NCBI RefSeq assembly: GCF_006543045.1
Contig: NZ_RBZW01000027.1
Coordinates: forward strand, 1 to 59,817
DNA length: 59,817 nt
Source: Salinadaptatus halalkaliphilus
GTDB lineage: Archaea > Halobacteriota > Halobacteria > Halobacteriales > Natrialbaceae
Direction: 5' to 3'
This document shows positions 50,469 to 59,016 of the stretch, in pieces. Position 1 is the first letter of the stretch, and each line of letters begins with the position of its first letter. The position numbers and the translations under genes are program-made. A model generated the notes under the pieces. The model did no database searches and was not told where the DNA came from. It saw nothing but the letters and a program-made list of their open reading frames with translations.

Positions 50469-51209
50469 ATGTCACTCGTTTCTGTCGACGGCGTCTCGAA
50501 ACACTTCGGGACCCACGTCGGTGTGAACGACATCTCTTTCGACCTCGAGACAGGCGAGACCGCGGTCGTGGTCGGCGCAAACGGTGCCGGAAAGTCGACG
50601 CTCATTCGCCTGCTCGCGTCACTGTCTCGGCCGACGAGCGGCCGCCTCGAGCTCGACGGCACGTCCCTGACCGACGGCAACGCTGCGGTTCGCGCTCGCC
50701 TCGGCGTCGTGACGCACGCGACGATGCTGTACGACGAACTGACGGCCCGGGAAAATCTCCGTCTCCACGCCCGTCTCCACGGCGTCGATCCGAAGCGGTG
50801 CGAGCAGCTCTTAGAGACCGTCGGCCTCGCCGAGCGCGGGGGCGAACGGGTCGCCGGCTTCTCGCATGGGATGAGCAAACGCGTCTCGCTCGCACGCGCA
50901 CTCGTCCACGATCCCGATCTCTTGCTGTTCGACGAGCCTTACACGGGGCTCGATCAAACCTCGCTGCGACGAATCACGTCCGTACTCGAGGGGATCGACG
51001 ACCGGACGGTGCTCGTCTCGACGCACGATCTGGCACGCGGGTTCGAGCTTGCGGATCGCCTGCTGTTTCTAAACGACGGACGGCTGGTCGGCGATCTCGA
51101 GGCGCGGGCGGTCGACGATGTCGAAGACGTCCTCGAGGCGTACGAGACGCGCTGTCGTGGTCGACCCGGCGAGAATCAGCCCGCGGATCGAACTGGGATC
51201 CACCGATGA
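50469..51209 (+). CDS. ccmA: CcmA-like ABC transporter ATPase of cytochrome c maturation
   Basis: 246-aa ATPase with Walker A GANGAGKST near residue 38, a CcmA-like signature FSHGMSKRVSLARAL near 132, and Walker B LLLFDEPYTGLD near 155. ATP use by CcmAB frees holo-CcmE from CcmC. It overlaps ccmB by 4 bases (ATGA), which fixes the pairing and the assignment. Confidence 0.87.
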   Translation: MSLVSVDGVSKHFGTHVGVNDISFDLETGETAVVVGANGAGKSTLIRLLASLSRPTSGRLELDGTSLTDGNAAVRARLGVVTHATMLYDELTARENLRLHARLHGVDPKRCEQLLETVGLAERGGERVAGFSHGMSKRVSLARALVHDPDLLLFDEPYTGLDQTSLRRITSVLEGIDDRTVLVSTHDLARGFELADRLLFLNDGRLVGDLEARAVDDVEDVLEAYETRCRGRPGENQPADRTGIHR

Positions 51210-51883
51210 ACCGCCGGTATCTCCGAGCCGTCTACGAGGTTGCACGGAAAGACCTCGTCGTCGAATCCCGGAGCAAACAGACGATCAACGCCGCGTTCGT
51301 CTTCTCGTTGCTCATTATCGTGGTGTTCTCGTTCGTCTTCGGCGAGCAGGTCGGCCAGCGGGAGGTGCTCGCGAGAGGCGCGCTCTGGCTCGCCGTCGTC
51401 TTCGGCGGTGCCGTCGGCATGAGCCACGCCGTCGCACAGGAAGGCAGAAACGAAGCGCTCGATGGGTTGTTGCTCGCGCCGGTCGATCGGTCCGCGATCT
51501 ACCTCGGCAAAGTCGTGAGTTCGACGCTTTTTATCGCCGGAATCGCACTGTTGAGCCTCGCCTTCGTCGTCGTCTTTCTGGATTACGCCCTCGAGCTCGA
51601 GTCGCTGTGGCCAATTCTCGGCGTCATTCTGCTCGCAGCGGTCGGGTTCAGTGCCGTCGGGGTGTTGCTCTCGATTCTCATGTTACACTCCCAACTGCAG
51701 GAATCGTTGTTGCCAGTGTTGCTCGTGCCACTCGTCGTTCCGATCATCCTCGCAGGGACGGCGTTGACCCAGCCGGACCTCTCCGATGGGATGACCGCCG
51801 CGTGGTTTCGGATTTTGCTCACCTACGACGCGCTCGTCCTCGTGGCCGGGTGGATGACATTCGAGTACGTCGTCGAGGAATAA
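51206..51883 (+). CDS. ccmB: CcmB-like ABC transporter permease of cytochrome c maturation
   Basis: 225-aa membrane protein with six helices and no large loops, matching CcmB length (about 220). The N-terminus AVYEVARKDLVVESRSKQTI and the block GRNEALDGLLLAPVDRSAIY, YLGKVVSSTLF are typical. It is convergent with ccmF, 36 bp away. Confidence 0.88.
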   Translation: MNRRYLRAVYEVARKDLVVESRSKQTINAAFVFSLLIIVVFSFVFGEQVGQREVLARGALWLAVVFGGAVGMSHAVAQEGRNEALDGLLLAPVDRSAIYLGKVVSSTLFIAGIALLSLAFVVVFLDYALELESLWPILGVILLAAVGFSAVGVLLSILMLHSQLQESLLPVLLVPLVVPIILAGTALTQPDLSDGMTAAWFRILLTYDALVLVAGWMTFEYVVEE

Positions 51884-51919
51884 GCACTGCAGAGTCTCGA
51901 GTCGCCTCGCTGCCGGGCG

Positions 51920-54262
51920 CTATCCGTCTTGCAATCGCGTATCGGCGACGGTGACGGCGGTGAGTCCGGCGAGCATCATGGCGACGCCGAGCCAGATCTG
52001 GTTCGCGAGCGGATACGTATCGATCGACACCGATGCGCCGCCCTCGGTGATCGAGCCGACGACGTAGGTGTCGCCGGTCACGCCGCGTTCGATGACGGCG
52101 TCGTTGGTGTTCATCTCCGAGCGGAGATACTCCTGTTCGGCGATGGTTCCCGTGGCAACTCGGTCGTCGCCGTCGTAGACATCGATATCGACTTCGTGGG
52201 AGATCACACGCGGCGTGTGGACGTCCCGCGGCGGGTCGTCGATGGTCCCCGCGTTCTCGCTGTCGGTGTAGACGTAGGCTGTCGCGTCGTCTGCAGCCGT
52301 GTCGTCGCCAAAGACCGTCCCGCGGGCGATGACCTCCGTACCGACCTCGAACGGAACGTCGTCGTCGACACTGGCGAGCCACACGTCACTGCCATCGAGT
52401 TGTGCGACGGCCGTCCCCTCTATCGTTTCCGTCTGGGTTATCTCACCGCTGACGATCGATGCCTCTTCGTGTACCTCGAGTACTTCGGCGGGCGTCCGGG
52501 CGGCCTCCTCGATCGTCGGTTCTTCGACGGTGTCGTAGTTGGTTACGGCGACGGTGTACTCGGAGTCCGGCACCTCCTCGACGATCGGTTCCGGATCGTT
52601 CTCGGCGTCGTCGAGGCCGACGATCGTCACCGAGGCTGCCGTCGAGAAGAGATAGACGAACGAGATAGCCACGATCAACAGAGCACCACCGACGTGAACG
52701 AGGACGATACCCGTCTCTCGGAGCTGGAACGCTCGATCGGGGACGCCCCGAACTCGCGACACGTACCGTGCGATCCAGGCCGAGGCGAAAAAGACGGCGG
52801 GGGGAACGATCGAGAGCACGCTCAGGTTCCCGACGAGTCGATAGACGAGCGGATCGTGTGCGCTCGGATCGCTCAGATACCACTGCGAGGACGGCGCGAC
52901 GAACGCCGCAAGGATCGTCGCGATAGCCACGATTGCCGTCGTACAGATCGCCAGCCGTCGGCGGCGCAGATCAAGCAGCGCGTACAACCCGCCAGCGAGC
53001 AGTCCGAAGACGACGACGGGGTAGCTCCACAGGTTGTAGTGGTCCTGTCCGACGCTGACCTCGACGCCCGTCGCCGCGTTCCGAAGGACCGGAAAGGACA
53101 GCCCCCAGATCGAAATGAACGCGAGGACGGCAAAGGAGAGGACGGCACCGTGATAGACGGTTCGGCGCGTGATCCAGGCATCGTCACTCGAGCGAGTGGT
53201 TGTCTCGTCGGCCTCGAGCAGCCAGTAAAGTACCGGCAACGCGATGGCGGCGGTCCCGGTCACGGCGAGCAAAAAGAGGACGCCGGTCCCGATACCACCA
53301 GCCGCGAACGAGTGGACGCTCCGGAAGACGCCGCTTCGGACCACCGTCGTCGCGAAAATGACGAGCGGGAACGCGAGTGCCGCGGCGGCTGGCGCGAAGA
53401 TTGGATACTCTCCGGTTTTCCCGTATCGATTGATCGCGTGCAACGTCGCCGTCAGTGCGAGCCACGGGATCAGAACGGCGGTTTCGACGGGGTCCCACGA
53501 CCAGAACCCGCCCCATCCCAGCACGCCGTAGGCCCAGATACCGCCGAAGACGATGGCGGCAGTAAGCAACAACCAGGAGACGCGCAGCCACTGGACCATA
53601 CTCTCGAGCCACTCGTCGAAGACGCTCGCTTCACCTCGAAACAGCGACACGAAGTGAGTGATCCCGAGGGCGAACGGGACGATCAACAGCGCGTAGGAGG
53701 CGAACGTGATCGGTGGATGGATCGCCATCCAGGGATCGATCAACAGGGGATTGATCCCGTCGCCATCCGGCGGGACGAAGCCGGCTGGCGTGTCCGGAAA
53801 CGCGGCCTCGATAGGTGTAAACGGGCTCTGTGAGACCAACATCGTCGCAAAGACAGCGACGATACCGAGCGATATCGCCTGGACGAGACGCGACCCGCGA
53901 CCCTGGAACCGACTCGAGTAGACGGTCCAAGTTGCGACGATGGCAGTGAGTGTCGCCCACAGCAAGATCGAGCCCTCGTGGTTAGCGTAAACACCAGTGA
54001 GACGATACAGCAGGGAGAGGTAGTCCGCGGAGTTTTCCCACACGTAGGCGTAGGTGTAATCGCCGACCACGAACAGATAGGTGAGATAGCTGTGTGCAAC
54101 GACCAGTGCGAGCGTCGACACGCCAGAAGCGCCGAGAATGAGATGTCGAAACTCGTCAGTTCGGGTCAGGTAACTATACAGCAACAACACTCCCGCAACG
54201 CTGCTCGCAAACGCAGCAATAGCGATGAGAAGGGTTCCAACGGTTAGGGTGTCCGGTATCAT
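51920..54262 (-). CDS. ccmF: CcmF-like heme lyase of cytochrome c maturation
   Basis: 780-aa membrane protein, longer than bacterial CcmF (about 650). ANHEGSILLW is at 93-102, DPWMAIHPPITFASY with a heme-ligand histidine at 176-190, and the WWD motif GWGGFWSWDPVETAVLIPWL at 249-268. It attaches heme carried by CcmE to apocytochrome CxxCH sites. Between the last two membrane helices there is a long extracytoplasmic domain (about 550-750); residues 590-670 read like a small beta barrel (EGTAVAQLDGSDVWLASVDD, VGTEVIARGTVFGDD). It overlaps the thioredoxin gene upstream by 4 bases. Confidence 0.9.
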   Translation of the reverse strand: MIPDTLTVGTLLIAIAAFASSVAGVLLLYSYLTRTDEFRHLILGASGVSTLALVVAHSYLTYLFVVGDYTYAYVWENSADYLSLLYRLTGVYANHEGSILLWATLTAIVATWTVYSSRFQGRGSRLVQAISLGIVAVFATMLVSQSPFTPIEAAFPDTPAGFVPPDGDGINPLLIDPWMAIHPPITFASYALLIVPFALGITHFVSLFRGEASVFDEWLESMVQWLRVSWLLLTAAIVFGGIWAYGVLGWGGFWSWDPVETAVLIPWLALTATLHAINRYGKTGEYPIFAPAAAALAFPLVIFATTVVRSGVFRSVHSFAAGGIGTGVLFLLAVTGTAAIALPVLYWLLEADETTTRSSDDAWITRRTVYHGAVLSFAVLAFISIWGLSFPVLRNAATGVEVSVGQDHYNLWSYPVVVFGLLAGGLYALLDLRRRRLAICTTAIVAIATILAAFVAPSSQWYLSDPSAHDPLVYRLVGNLSVLSIVPPAVFFASAWIARYVSRVRGVPDRAFQLRETGIVLVHVGGALLIVAISFVYLFSTAASVTIVGLDDAENDPEPIVEEVPDSEYTVAVTNYDTVEEPTIEEAARTPAEVLEVHEEASIVSGEITQTETIEGTAVAQLDGSDVWLASVDDDVPFEVGTEVIARGTVFGDDTAADDATAYVYTDSENAGTIDDPPRDVHTPRVISHEVDIDVYDGDDRVATGTIAEQEYLRSEMNTNDAVIERGVTGDTYVVGSITEGGASVSIDTYPLANQIWLGVAMMLAGLTAVTVADTRLQDG

Positions 54263-54729
54263 TGATTTGTCGTCGAATCGAGTCCGTTCTCAAGTTCCTC
54301 GAGGAACCGATCACGCTCGACGTAGCCGCCGAGTTCCGAAATCGGTTCTTCATCGGCGGTCATCAACACGTGTTGGGGCGGGTAACTCGCACCGTGGTCC
54401 TGTGCCAGGCCCATTCCCGGGCCAGGGTCGTCGAGGTTGATCGCGAGCAAGACGTATTCCTCGAGTGCGTCACGCACGTCGTCGTCCTGGTAGTGGTCGT
54501 CCTCGTACTGCTGACAGTACGTACACCACGTCGTCCAGTAGTAGACGAGGACCGGTTTGTCGGCTTGCTCGGCGACCTCGAGGGCCTCGTCAGGATCCTC
54601 GTGCCACTCGATACCCCCCTGATAGGTGTAGTCGTGGTCGCTCAACACCGGTGCCGCCTGCATCGAGTAGTAGCCAAATCCAAGGACGGCTAGCAGAACG
54701 ACTATCGTCAGGAGCTTCCGCGGAGTCAT
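54259..54729 (-). CDS. Membrane-anchored thioredoxin (CcmG/CcmH-like role)
   Basis: 156-aa protein with an N-terminal anchor (residues 5-25) and a thioredoxin fold whose redox site is CTYC at 69-72 (VLVYYWTTWCTYCQQYEDDH). The cis-proline block is ASYPPQHVLMTADEEPISEL. It belongs to the DsbD-gamma/thioredoxin_7 type and is expected to keep apocytochrome cysteines reduced. It sits between the cytochrome c peroxidase and ccmF genes, overlapping ccmF. Confidence 0.87.
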   Translation of the reverse strand: MTPRKLLTIVVLLAVLGFGYYSMQAAPVLSDHDYTYQGGIEWHEDPDEALEVAEQADKPVLVYYWTTWCTYCQQYEDDHYQDDDVRDALEEYVLLAINLDDPGPGMGLAQDHGASYPPQHVLMTADEEPISELGGYVERDRFLEELENGLDSTTNQ

Positions 54730-54805
54730 TGGGACTGAATTGGCGTTTGGACTGCGTGCTGAAAGGGATATCGTTCGGAAAACGCGTCGCCGACGGACCG
54801 GAGGA

Positions 54806-56191
54806 CTAGTCGTTCCGGCGACGACTGTAGCCGATGAGGGCAGTCGCCGTCACGAGTGCGATCGCGACGACCGCGCCACCGAAGGTGAGCCCGGGGATCG
54901 TGTCGTCGCCGTCGTCCGTGTCGCCTGTGTCGTCGACGCCGTTGTCGTCCGCTGGCTCTTCTTCGATGTCCTGCAGGTCACCGTCTGCATCCATCGGGAT
55001 CATCGATTCGCCGCTCGGGTTCGGCAGTCGAGGCATCTCCTGATCGGGATACTCGCCGGTCAGGGTCGTCATGAACGCGGCAATGTCCTCGACTTCGTCA
55101 TCGGATGGCTCCTCGTCGAGTTGACAGGCCGCCATCACGCGGATCGACTCCTCGAGCGTCGGCACCTGGCCCGTATGCATGTATGGAGCAGTGTGTTCGA
55201 CGTTACGAAGGGTTGGAACCTTGTAGGAGTATTCGTCGGCCTCGTCGTCAGTGACGCCCATTCGGCCCGGGTTCTCCATCAGGTCGTACTCCTCGACGTA
55301 CTCCTGACACTGGGCGTTATCCTCGAACGTTGGGTGGGGCTGGTAGAAGCCCTCACCGGATTCGGGTTCGTCCCACTGCCCGCTGAACATCGGTCCGGAG
55401 TGACAGCTCTGACAGCCAAGTTCCTGGAAGGACTCCATGCCGTCGAGTTCCTGCTCGGAGAGCGCGTCTTCGTCACCCTCGACGTACTGGTCGTACGGAC
55501 TATCCGGGGTCACGAGCGTGCGTTCGTAGGCCGCGATCGCGTCGACGGTGTGCTCGAGTGTGACGAGATCCTCGGGGTCGTCGCTGTCGACCTCGTCACC
55601 GTAGACCGCCTCGTACTGCTCGACGTAGCCATCGACCGCACGGACGCGGTCGAGTGCGGCCTCGTGGTCGGGCATGCCCATCTCGACGTCAGCGACGATC
55701 GGGCCTTCGGCCTGTTCGGCGAGCGTGTCGGCGCGACCGTCCCAGAACTGGGTATGGTGGAATCCGGAGTTCCAGACCGTCGGCGACGAGACCGGACCGG
55801 TCTGGCCGTGGACACCCATCGCCGTCGGACGGCTGTCGTCACCGCCTTCCATCACGTTGTGACAGGTATTACACGAGATCGTTCCCGTTTCGGAAATACG
55901 CGGATCGAAATAGAGTTGCTCACCGAGTTCGATCTTTTCCTCGGTGTCATCTTCCCGTTGTATGTATTCGTATCCAGGATGCGATTCCTCAGTCGGTGGC
56001 TCGACTGGAAGGTCGTCAGTGTCGGCGTCCGTCTCGTTGTTCTCCTGGACGTTCAAGACGGTATCACCGCTTCCCACCGATTCGACTTCCTCGCCAGCTG
56101 CTGTCTCTGCCGCGGAGGCGGCCCCTGTAGCAACGAGTACTAGGAGACAAACTCCAGCGCTAAGCAGCAGTATTCGCTGAGCTCTTCCCAT
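54806..56191 (-). CDS. Di-heme cytochrome c peroxidase / MauG-type protein with C-terminal anchor
   Basis: 461-aa secreted protein. A signal peptide covers residues 1-28. Two c-type heme sites are CNTCH (107-111) and CQSCH (260-264), as in CcpA/MauG. ELGEQLYFDPRISETGTISC and DGRADTLAEQAEGPI are typical peroxidase blocks. An acidic Asp/Asn/Gly/Thr linker (about 405-430) leads to DTIPGLTFGGAVVAIALVTA and a terminal RRR, resembling a PGF-CTERM archaeosortase sorting signal. It is the only clear c-type cytochrome in the window and the likely client of the Ccm genes, and is probably co-transcribed with the thioredoxin gene and ccmF. Confidence 0.9.
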   Translation of the reverse strand: MGRAQRILLLSAGVCLLVLVATGAASAAETAAGEEVESVGSGDTVLNVQENNETDADTDDLPVEPPTEESHPGYEYIQREDDTEEKIELGEQLYFDPRISETGTISCNTCHNVMEGGDDSRPTAMGVHGQTGPVSSPTVWNSGFHHTQFWDGRADTLAEQAEGPIVADVEMGMPDHEAALDRVRAVDGYVEQYEAVYGDEVDSDDPEDLVTLEHTVDAIAAYERTLVTPDSPYDQYVEGDEDALSEQELDGMESFQELGCQSCHSGPMFSGQWDEPESGEGFYQPHPTFEDNAQCQEYVEEYDLMENPGRMGVTDDEADEYSYKVPTLRNVEHTAPYMHTGQVPTLEESIRVMAACQLDEEPSDDEVEDIAAFMTTLTGEYPDQEMPRLPNPSGESMIPMDADGDLQDIEEEPADDNGVDDTGDTDDGDDTIPGLTFGGAVVAIALVTATALIGYSRRRND

Positions 56192-56377
56192 GCGGGTGAC
56201 CTTTCTCTCGATATCGTATAAACGTTCGGGGAAACAGCCGCGAGATAGGAACGGACCAGCCCTGCATATGGCGGATTTGGCTGTTTGACCGCTGGCGATT
56301 TCGCTCTCGTAGTGGGCGTCCCAAATCCAGGAACTGACAGAAAGATTTAGAAGAACTCGGACGAAGCATCACCTATA

Positions 56378-57118
56378 GTGGGAGCTACAAAGTGGACGCT
56401 TCTGGGTGGCGTCGTGGTATGCCTGCTCGTAGCTGGCTGTACGGGCGTTTCCACCCCGCTTACCGAGGAATCAACCGACCAGCGGATCGATCCTGACGAA
56501 CTCACAGCCACCGCTAGCGATGTCGAGACGTACGAGCTCGAGGTAACGCGGACGCTCCAATCATCGGCCGTCAACGAAACGACGACGATCGACGGTGTCG
56601 TCGACCGAAGCGAGCAACGGGCCAAACTGACACGGACGGTCGAGACGAACGTCGGCACTGACCAACGGCGGACGACGACGGATCAGTACGTCATCGACGG
56701 GACACAGTATACCACTGATGGCAACGAGTGGCAACAAACACCACTGAACGCCTGGAACGACATCGACCGACTCGAGAACGAAGTAACGATGCTCGAGGGC
56801 ACCGAACCTGCCGATTTCGAGCGCATCCGTACACAATCCATTGGTGACATCGAGACGACGATGTACGAGGTTACCCTCGGGGAGGATGTCGAGGCCGACC
56901 GCTTCGAAGGTGACGGTGGCGGGCACGTTCCGCTCTCGGTCGAGGAGTACGTGTACTACGTTCTCGTCGACACAGAGACGGACACGCTGTACGGAACCGA
57001 CCTCCGCATGGAAGTGAACCAGGGTGGCAATCCGGCAGTAATCACGATCGAAACGATCGTCTCCGATACCGACGAGCCGGTCGATATTACGCTTCCCGAA
57101 GACCCAACGGACGCGTAA
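56378..57118 (+). CDS. Secreted lipoprotein, LolA/LppX-like beta fold (unknown function)
   Basis: 246 aa. A lipoprotein signal (VVVCLLVAGC) gives C21 as the lipid cysteine. The mature part is beta-rich: YELEVTRTLQSSAVNETTTI, QYVIDGTQYTTDGNEWQQTP and VVDTETDTLYGTDLRMEVNQ. This pattern fits haloarchaeal DUF-type outer-surface lipoproteins resembling LolA/LppX. No ligand can be named. A GTG start is taken (GTGGGAGCTACAAAGTGG). It diverges from the peroxidase gene. Confidence 0.72.
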   Translation: MGATKWTLLGGVVVCLLVAGCTGVSTPLTEESTDQRIDPDELTATASDVETYELEVTRTLQSSAVNETTTIDGVVDRSEQRAKLTRTVETNVGTDQRRTTTDQYVIDGTQYTTDGNEWQQTPLNAWNDIDRLENEVTMLEGTEPADFERIRTQSIGDIETTMYEVTLGEDVEADRFEGDGGGHVPLSVEEYVYYVLVDTETDTLYGTDLRMEVNQGGNPAVITIETIVSDTDEPVDITLPEDPTDA

Positions 57119-57209
57119 CACGATCATGCTGTGCCGACGTTTCGATCCAACTGCAGGAGGGTCGACAATTGCCGACCGCAGGATAGTTGATACGAAGGTA
57201 CGTAGCCGT

Positions 57210-57295
57210 CCGTGAACCGCTCGGGGTCAAGTGGTTCGAGACGCCAGGCGTCTCGTCATCACGGAAGACTTCGTCTTCCGTACGACCCCGAGGCA
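57210..57295 (+). ncRNA. Multi-branched structured element (possible IS200/IS605 end or small RNA)
   Basis: An outer stem CTCGGGGTC / GACCCCGAG encloses two perfect hairpins: GAGACGC-ca-GGCGTCTC and ACGGAAGAC-ttc-GTCTTCCGT. The arrangement is a closed three-way junction. No transposase or tnpB gene is adjacent. The same outer pairing (CTCGGGG/CCCCGAG) occurs in the hairpin at 10.85 kb. I recall similar structures at the right ends of haloarchaeal TnpB elements, so a solo element end is the leading reading; a stand-alone RNA is also possible. Confidence 0.5.
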
Positions 57296-57331
57296 CTCGG
57301 CCTGCCCCGCCTGTAGAACGGCGCCGAACGA

Positions 57332-57883
57332 TTATCCCTGGCCGATCGGTAACGCCTCGTTATCGCCGTCGCCTGCCACCCGTTGTTGGGCCGCCTCGAA
57401 CCGCTCGGGGGAAAGAATGGCACTAATTGCGGGCATCTCGAGGAGATCGAGGACGGTTCCGGACGGTCCATCGACGAGTAGGGTCCCCTCGCTTTCGACC
57501 GTGTCACGATGCTGTGCGCCACTCCGGTCGATGAAATCACTCGCATCCTCGATCGCAGCGGCGATCAACTCCTGTTCCCGTTCGGCGAGTTCCTGTTCGG
57601 CTTCCGCACGATCGATCTCGCCCTCCTCAAGCGCCGTCGAGACGTTGGCCTGTGCTTCGCGTAACGCGGTTGGATCGGGCTGGACGATCACAGAGACCGT
57701 ACGGATATCGTTGCCGGTAGACGGAGTCGGATCGGATTGGGTCGCCTGCTCGTTTCCGCTGGTGGGTTGTGGACCCGATTCGGCGTCGCGTTCGGACTGC
57801 TCCGTACAGCCAGCCAGTCCGGCTGCGCCGACACCCGTCATCACGAGAAATTGGCGTCGGTCTGCCGTAGAGTACGGTTGCAT
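57332..57883 (-). CDS. Secreted lipoprotein with helical core, unknown function
   Basis: 183 aa. The Tat signal DRRQFLVMTGVG leads to lipobox GLAGC with C26, then a Ser/Thr/Gln/Asp linker to about 60. The mature part is helical and charged: TALREAQANVSTALEEGEID and RAEAEQELAEREQELIAAAI suggest a coiled-coil hairpin. No family recognised. It is convergent with the lipoprotein at 56.4 kb. Confidence 0.72.
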   Translation of the reverse strand: MQPYSTADRRQFLVMTGVGAAGLAGCTEQSERDAESGPQPTSGNEQATQSDPTPSTGNDIRTVSVIVQPDPTALREAQANVSTALEEGEIDRAEAEQELAEREQELIAAAIEDASDFIDRSGAQHRDTVESEGTLLVDGPSGTVLDLLEMPAISAILSPERFEAAQQRVAGDGDNEALPIGQG

Positions 57884-58001
57884 CGTCTATCGCTTCGGGT
57901 CGACGCGAAAAAGCTGCTAGGGTCGTTCCGAGACTGTGGTAGTAACCCCTCCGTGTTTCTCGAGCGCCGAGGGCGACGTGTTTCCGCGGTTTGTCGAGCG
58001 G

Positions 58002-58463
58002 TTACTGGGTGGTTCGAACGACGAGAGTTGTGGCAATCCACTTGCAACCCACGAAAAATAATCCAAAGAGAACACCGAGAACGGCACCGATCCCGATACC
58101 AGCCAGAGCGGCCCGAAAAACCGGAAGCGTCGCCGGATCGAGGACGGCAGAAACTGGTGCGACGAACCCAATCACGAGAACGACTGTGAGATAGATGATC
58201 GAGATGACGATGCCGGCGCCGGCTGCATCGCCCAGTGCAACCACCGGACGTTTCGTTGCCGGGTCGAGTACGCGAAACTGACTGGCGACGACGACGACCA
58301 GCAACCAGAGATAACCAAAAAGCACTGCCGATGGGATGGTCCCCAGTTCCTGAAGCGTCGTGGCTAGCTGTCCGGTGACATGGCCACCGAGCGAGAGTCC
58401 GACGACACAGATTACGAGGGTGGCAGTTCCGACGGCGATGGTCTCGAGCCTGCGGTCAACCAC
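58002..58463 (-). CDS. Four-helix membrane protein, unknown function
   Basis: 153 aa with four hydrophobic segments (about residues 10-30, 42-62, 80-105 and 115-145) and short loops. Not recognised. It overlaps the end of the CopD-like gene by 8 bases, so the two are co-translated and probably work together at the membrane. Confidence 0.75.
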   Translation of the reverse strand: MVDRRLETIAVGTATLVICVVGLSLGGHVTGQLATTLQELGTIPSAVLFGYLWLLVVVVASQFRVLDPATKRPVVALGDAAGAGIVISIIYLTVVLVIGFVAPVSAVLDPATLPVFRAALAGIGIGAVLGVLFGLFFVGCKWIATTLVVRTTQ

Positions 58464-58878
58464 GGACGATCACCCTCGCAACGACGACGAGGCCGCCCAG
58501 GAGCCACGCGGTCCCAGCATAGAGCCACCGGAGTCGCGGATTCGAGGCCGGGATACAATCGCACTGTTGTGTGCGGACGACGGCAAACGTCCGGACGACC
58601 GAGCCCATCGCTACGGCGAGAATACACCCGAACTTGACCGTCAACACCGTCCCGCGATCGGTTCCCGCCGGTGGTGTCCCGAAAGCGACGAGATTGCCGA
58701 GTCCAGTAAACACGACGAGCGCGAAAATCGGCCAAAACAGCCCTTCGAACCACGAAAGCAATCGAACCGAGACATCGTCCGTTCGAAACGCTACCCACAA
58801 CACACTCGCCCCGCCAAGTACGGTTCCGACACCGAGGAGGTGGAGCGTTCGGACCACGAAATACTGCGACCCGACCAT
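58456..58878 (-). CDS. CopD-like membrane protein
   Basis: 140 aa with four helices. It starts YFVVRTLHLLGVGTVLGGAS, the CopD-family first helix with its heme- or copper-ligand-like histidine, and has GLFWPIFALVVFTGLGNLVA and GTVLTVKFGCILAVAMGSVV. Single-domain CopD proteins occur in haloarchaea near copper or cytochrome genes; their exact function is open. It is first of a two-gene unit. Confidence 0.72.
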   Translation of the reverse strand: MVGSQYFVVRTLHLLGVGTVLGGASVLWVAFRTDDVSVRLLSWFEGLFWPIFALVVFTGLGNLVAFGTPPAGTDRGTVLTVKFGCILAVAMGSVVRTFAVVRTQQCDCIPASNPRLRWLYAGTAWLLGGLVVVARVIVRG

Positions 58879-59016
58879 CGTCAGCGTGTTCAGACTGCAA
58901 CGCTAAGTACGTCGTGGTACGGTGTGGACTGCTTCATCAATTGCCGCCGGTCACTGCAGGTGCCAAAACAGTAAGTTCCGTAAATCTCTTGTCTCATATA
59001 TCAGATGCAAATTAAG

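Noticed and set aside
50291-51205. A long upstream extension of ccmB
   Set aside because: It overlaps ccmA in another frame. The ccmA stop and ccmB ATG form an ATGA overlap and CcmB has its normal length from there.
51929-53833. A 634-codon plus-strand open frame opposite ccmF
   Set aside because: The minus strand encodes the WWD motif and ordered membrane helices of CcmF. The plus product is highly charged with no fold signal.
54740-56143. A 467-codon plus-strand open frame opposite the cytochrome c peroxidase
   Set aside because: The minus strand has two CxxCH sites, a signal peptide and a C-terminal anchor; the plus frame is a shadow.
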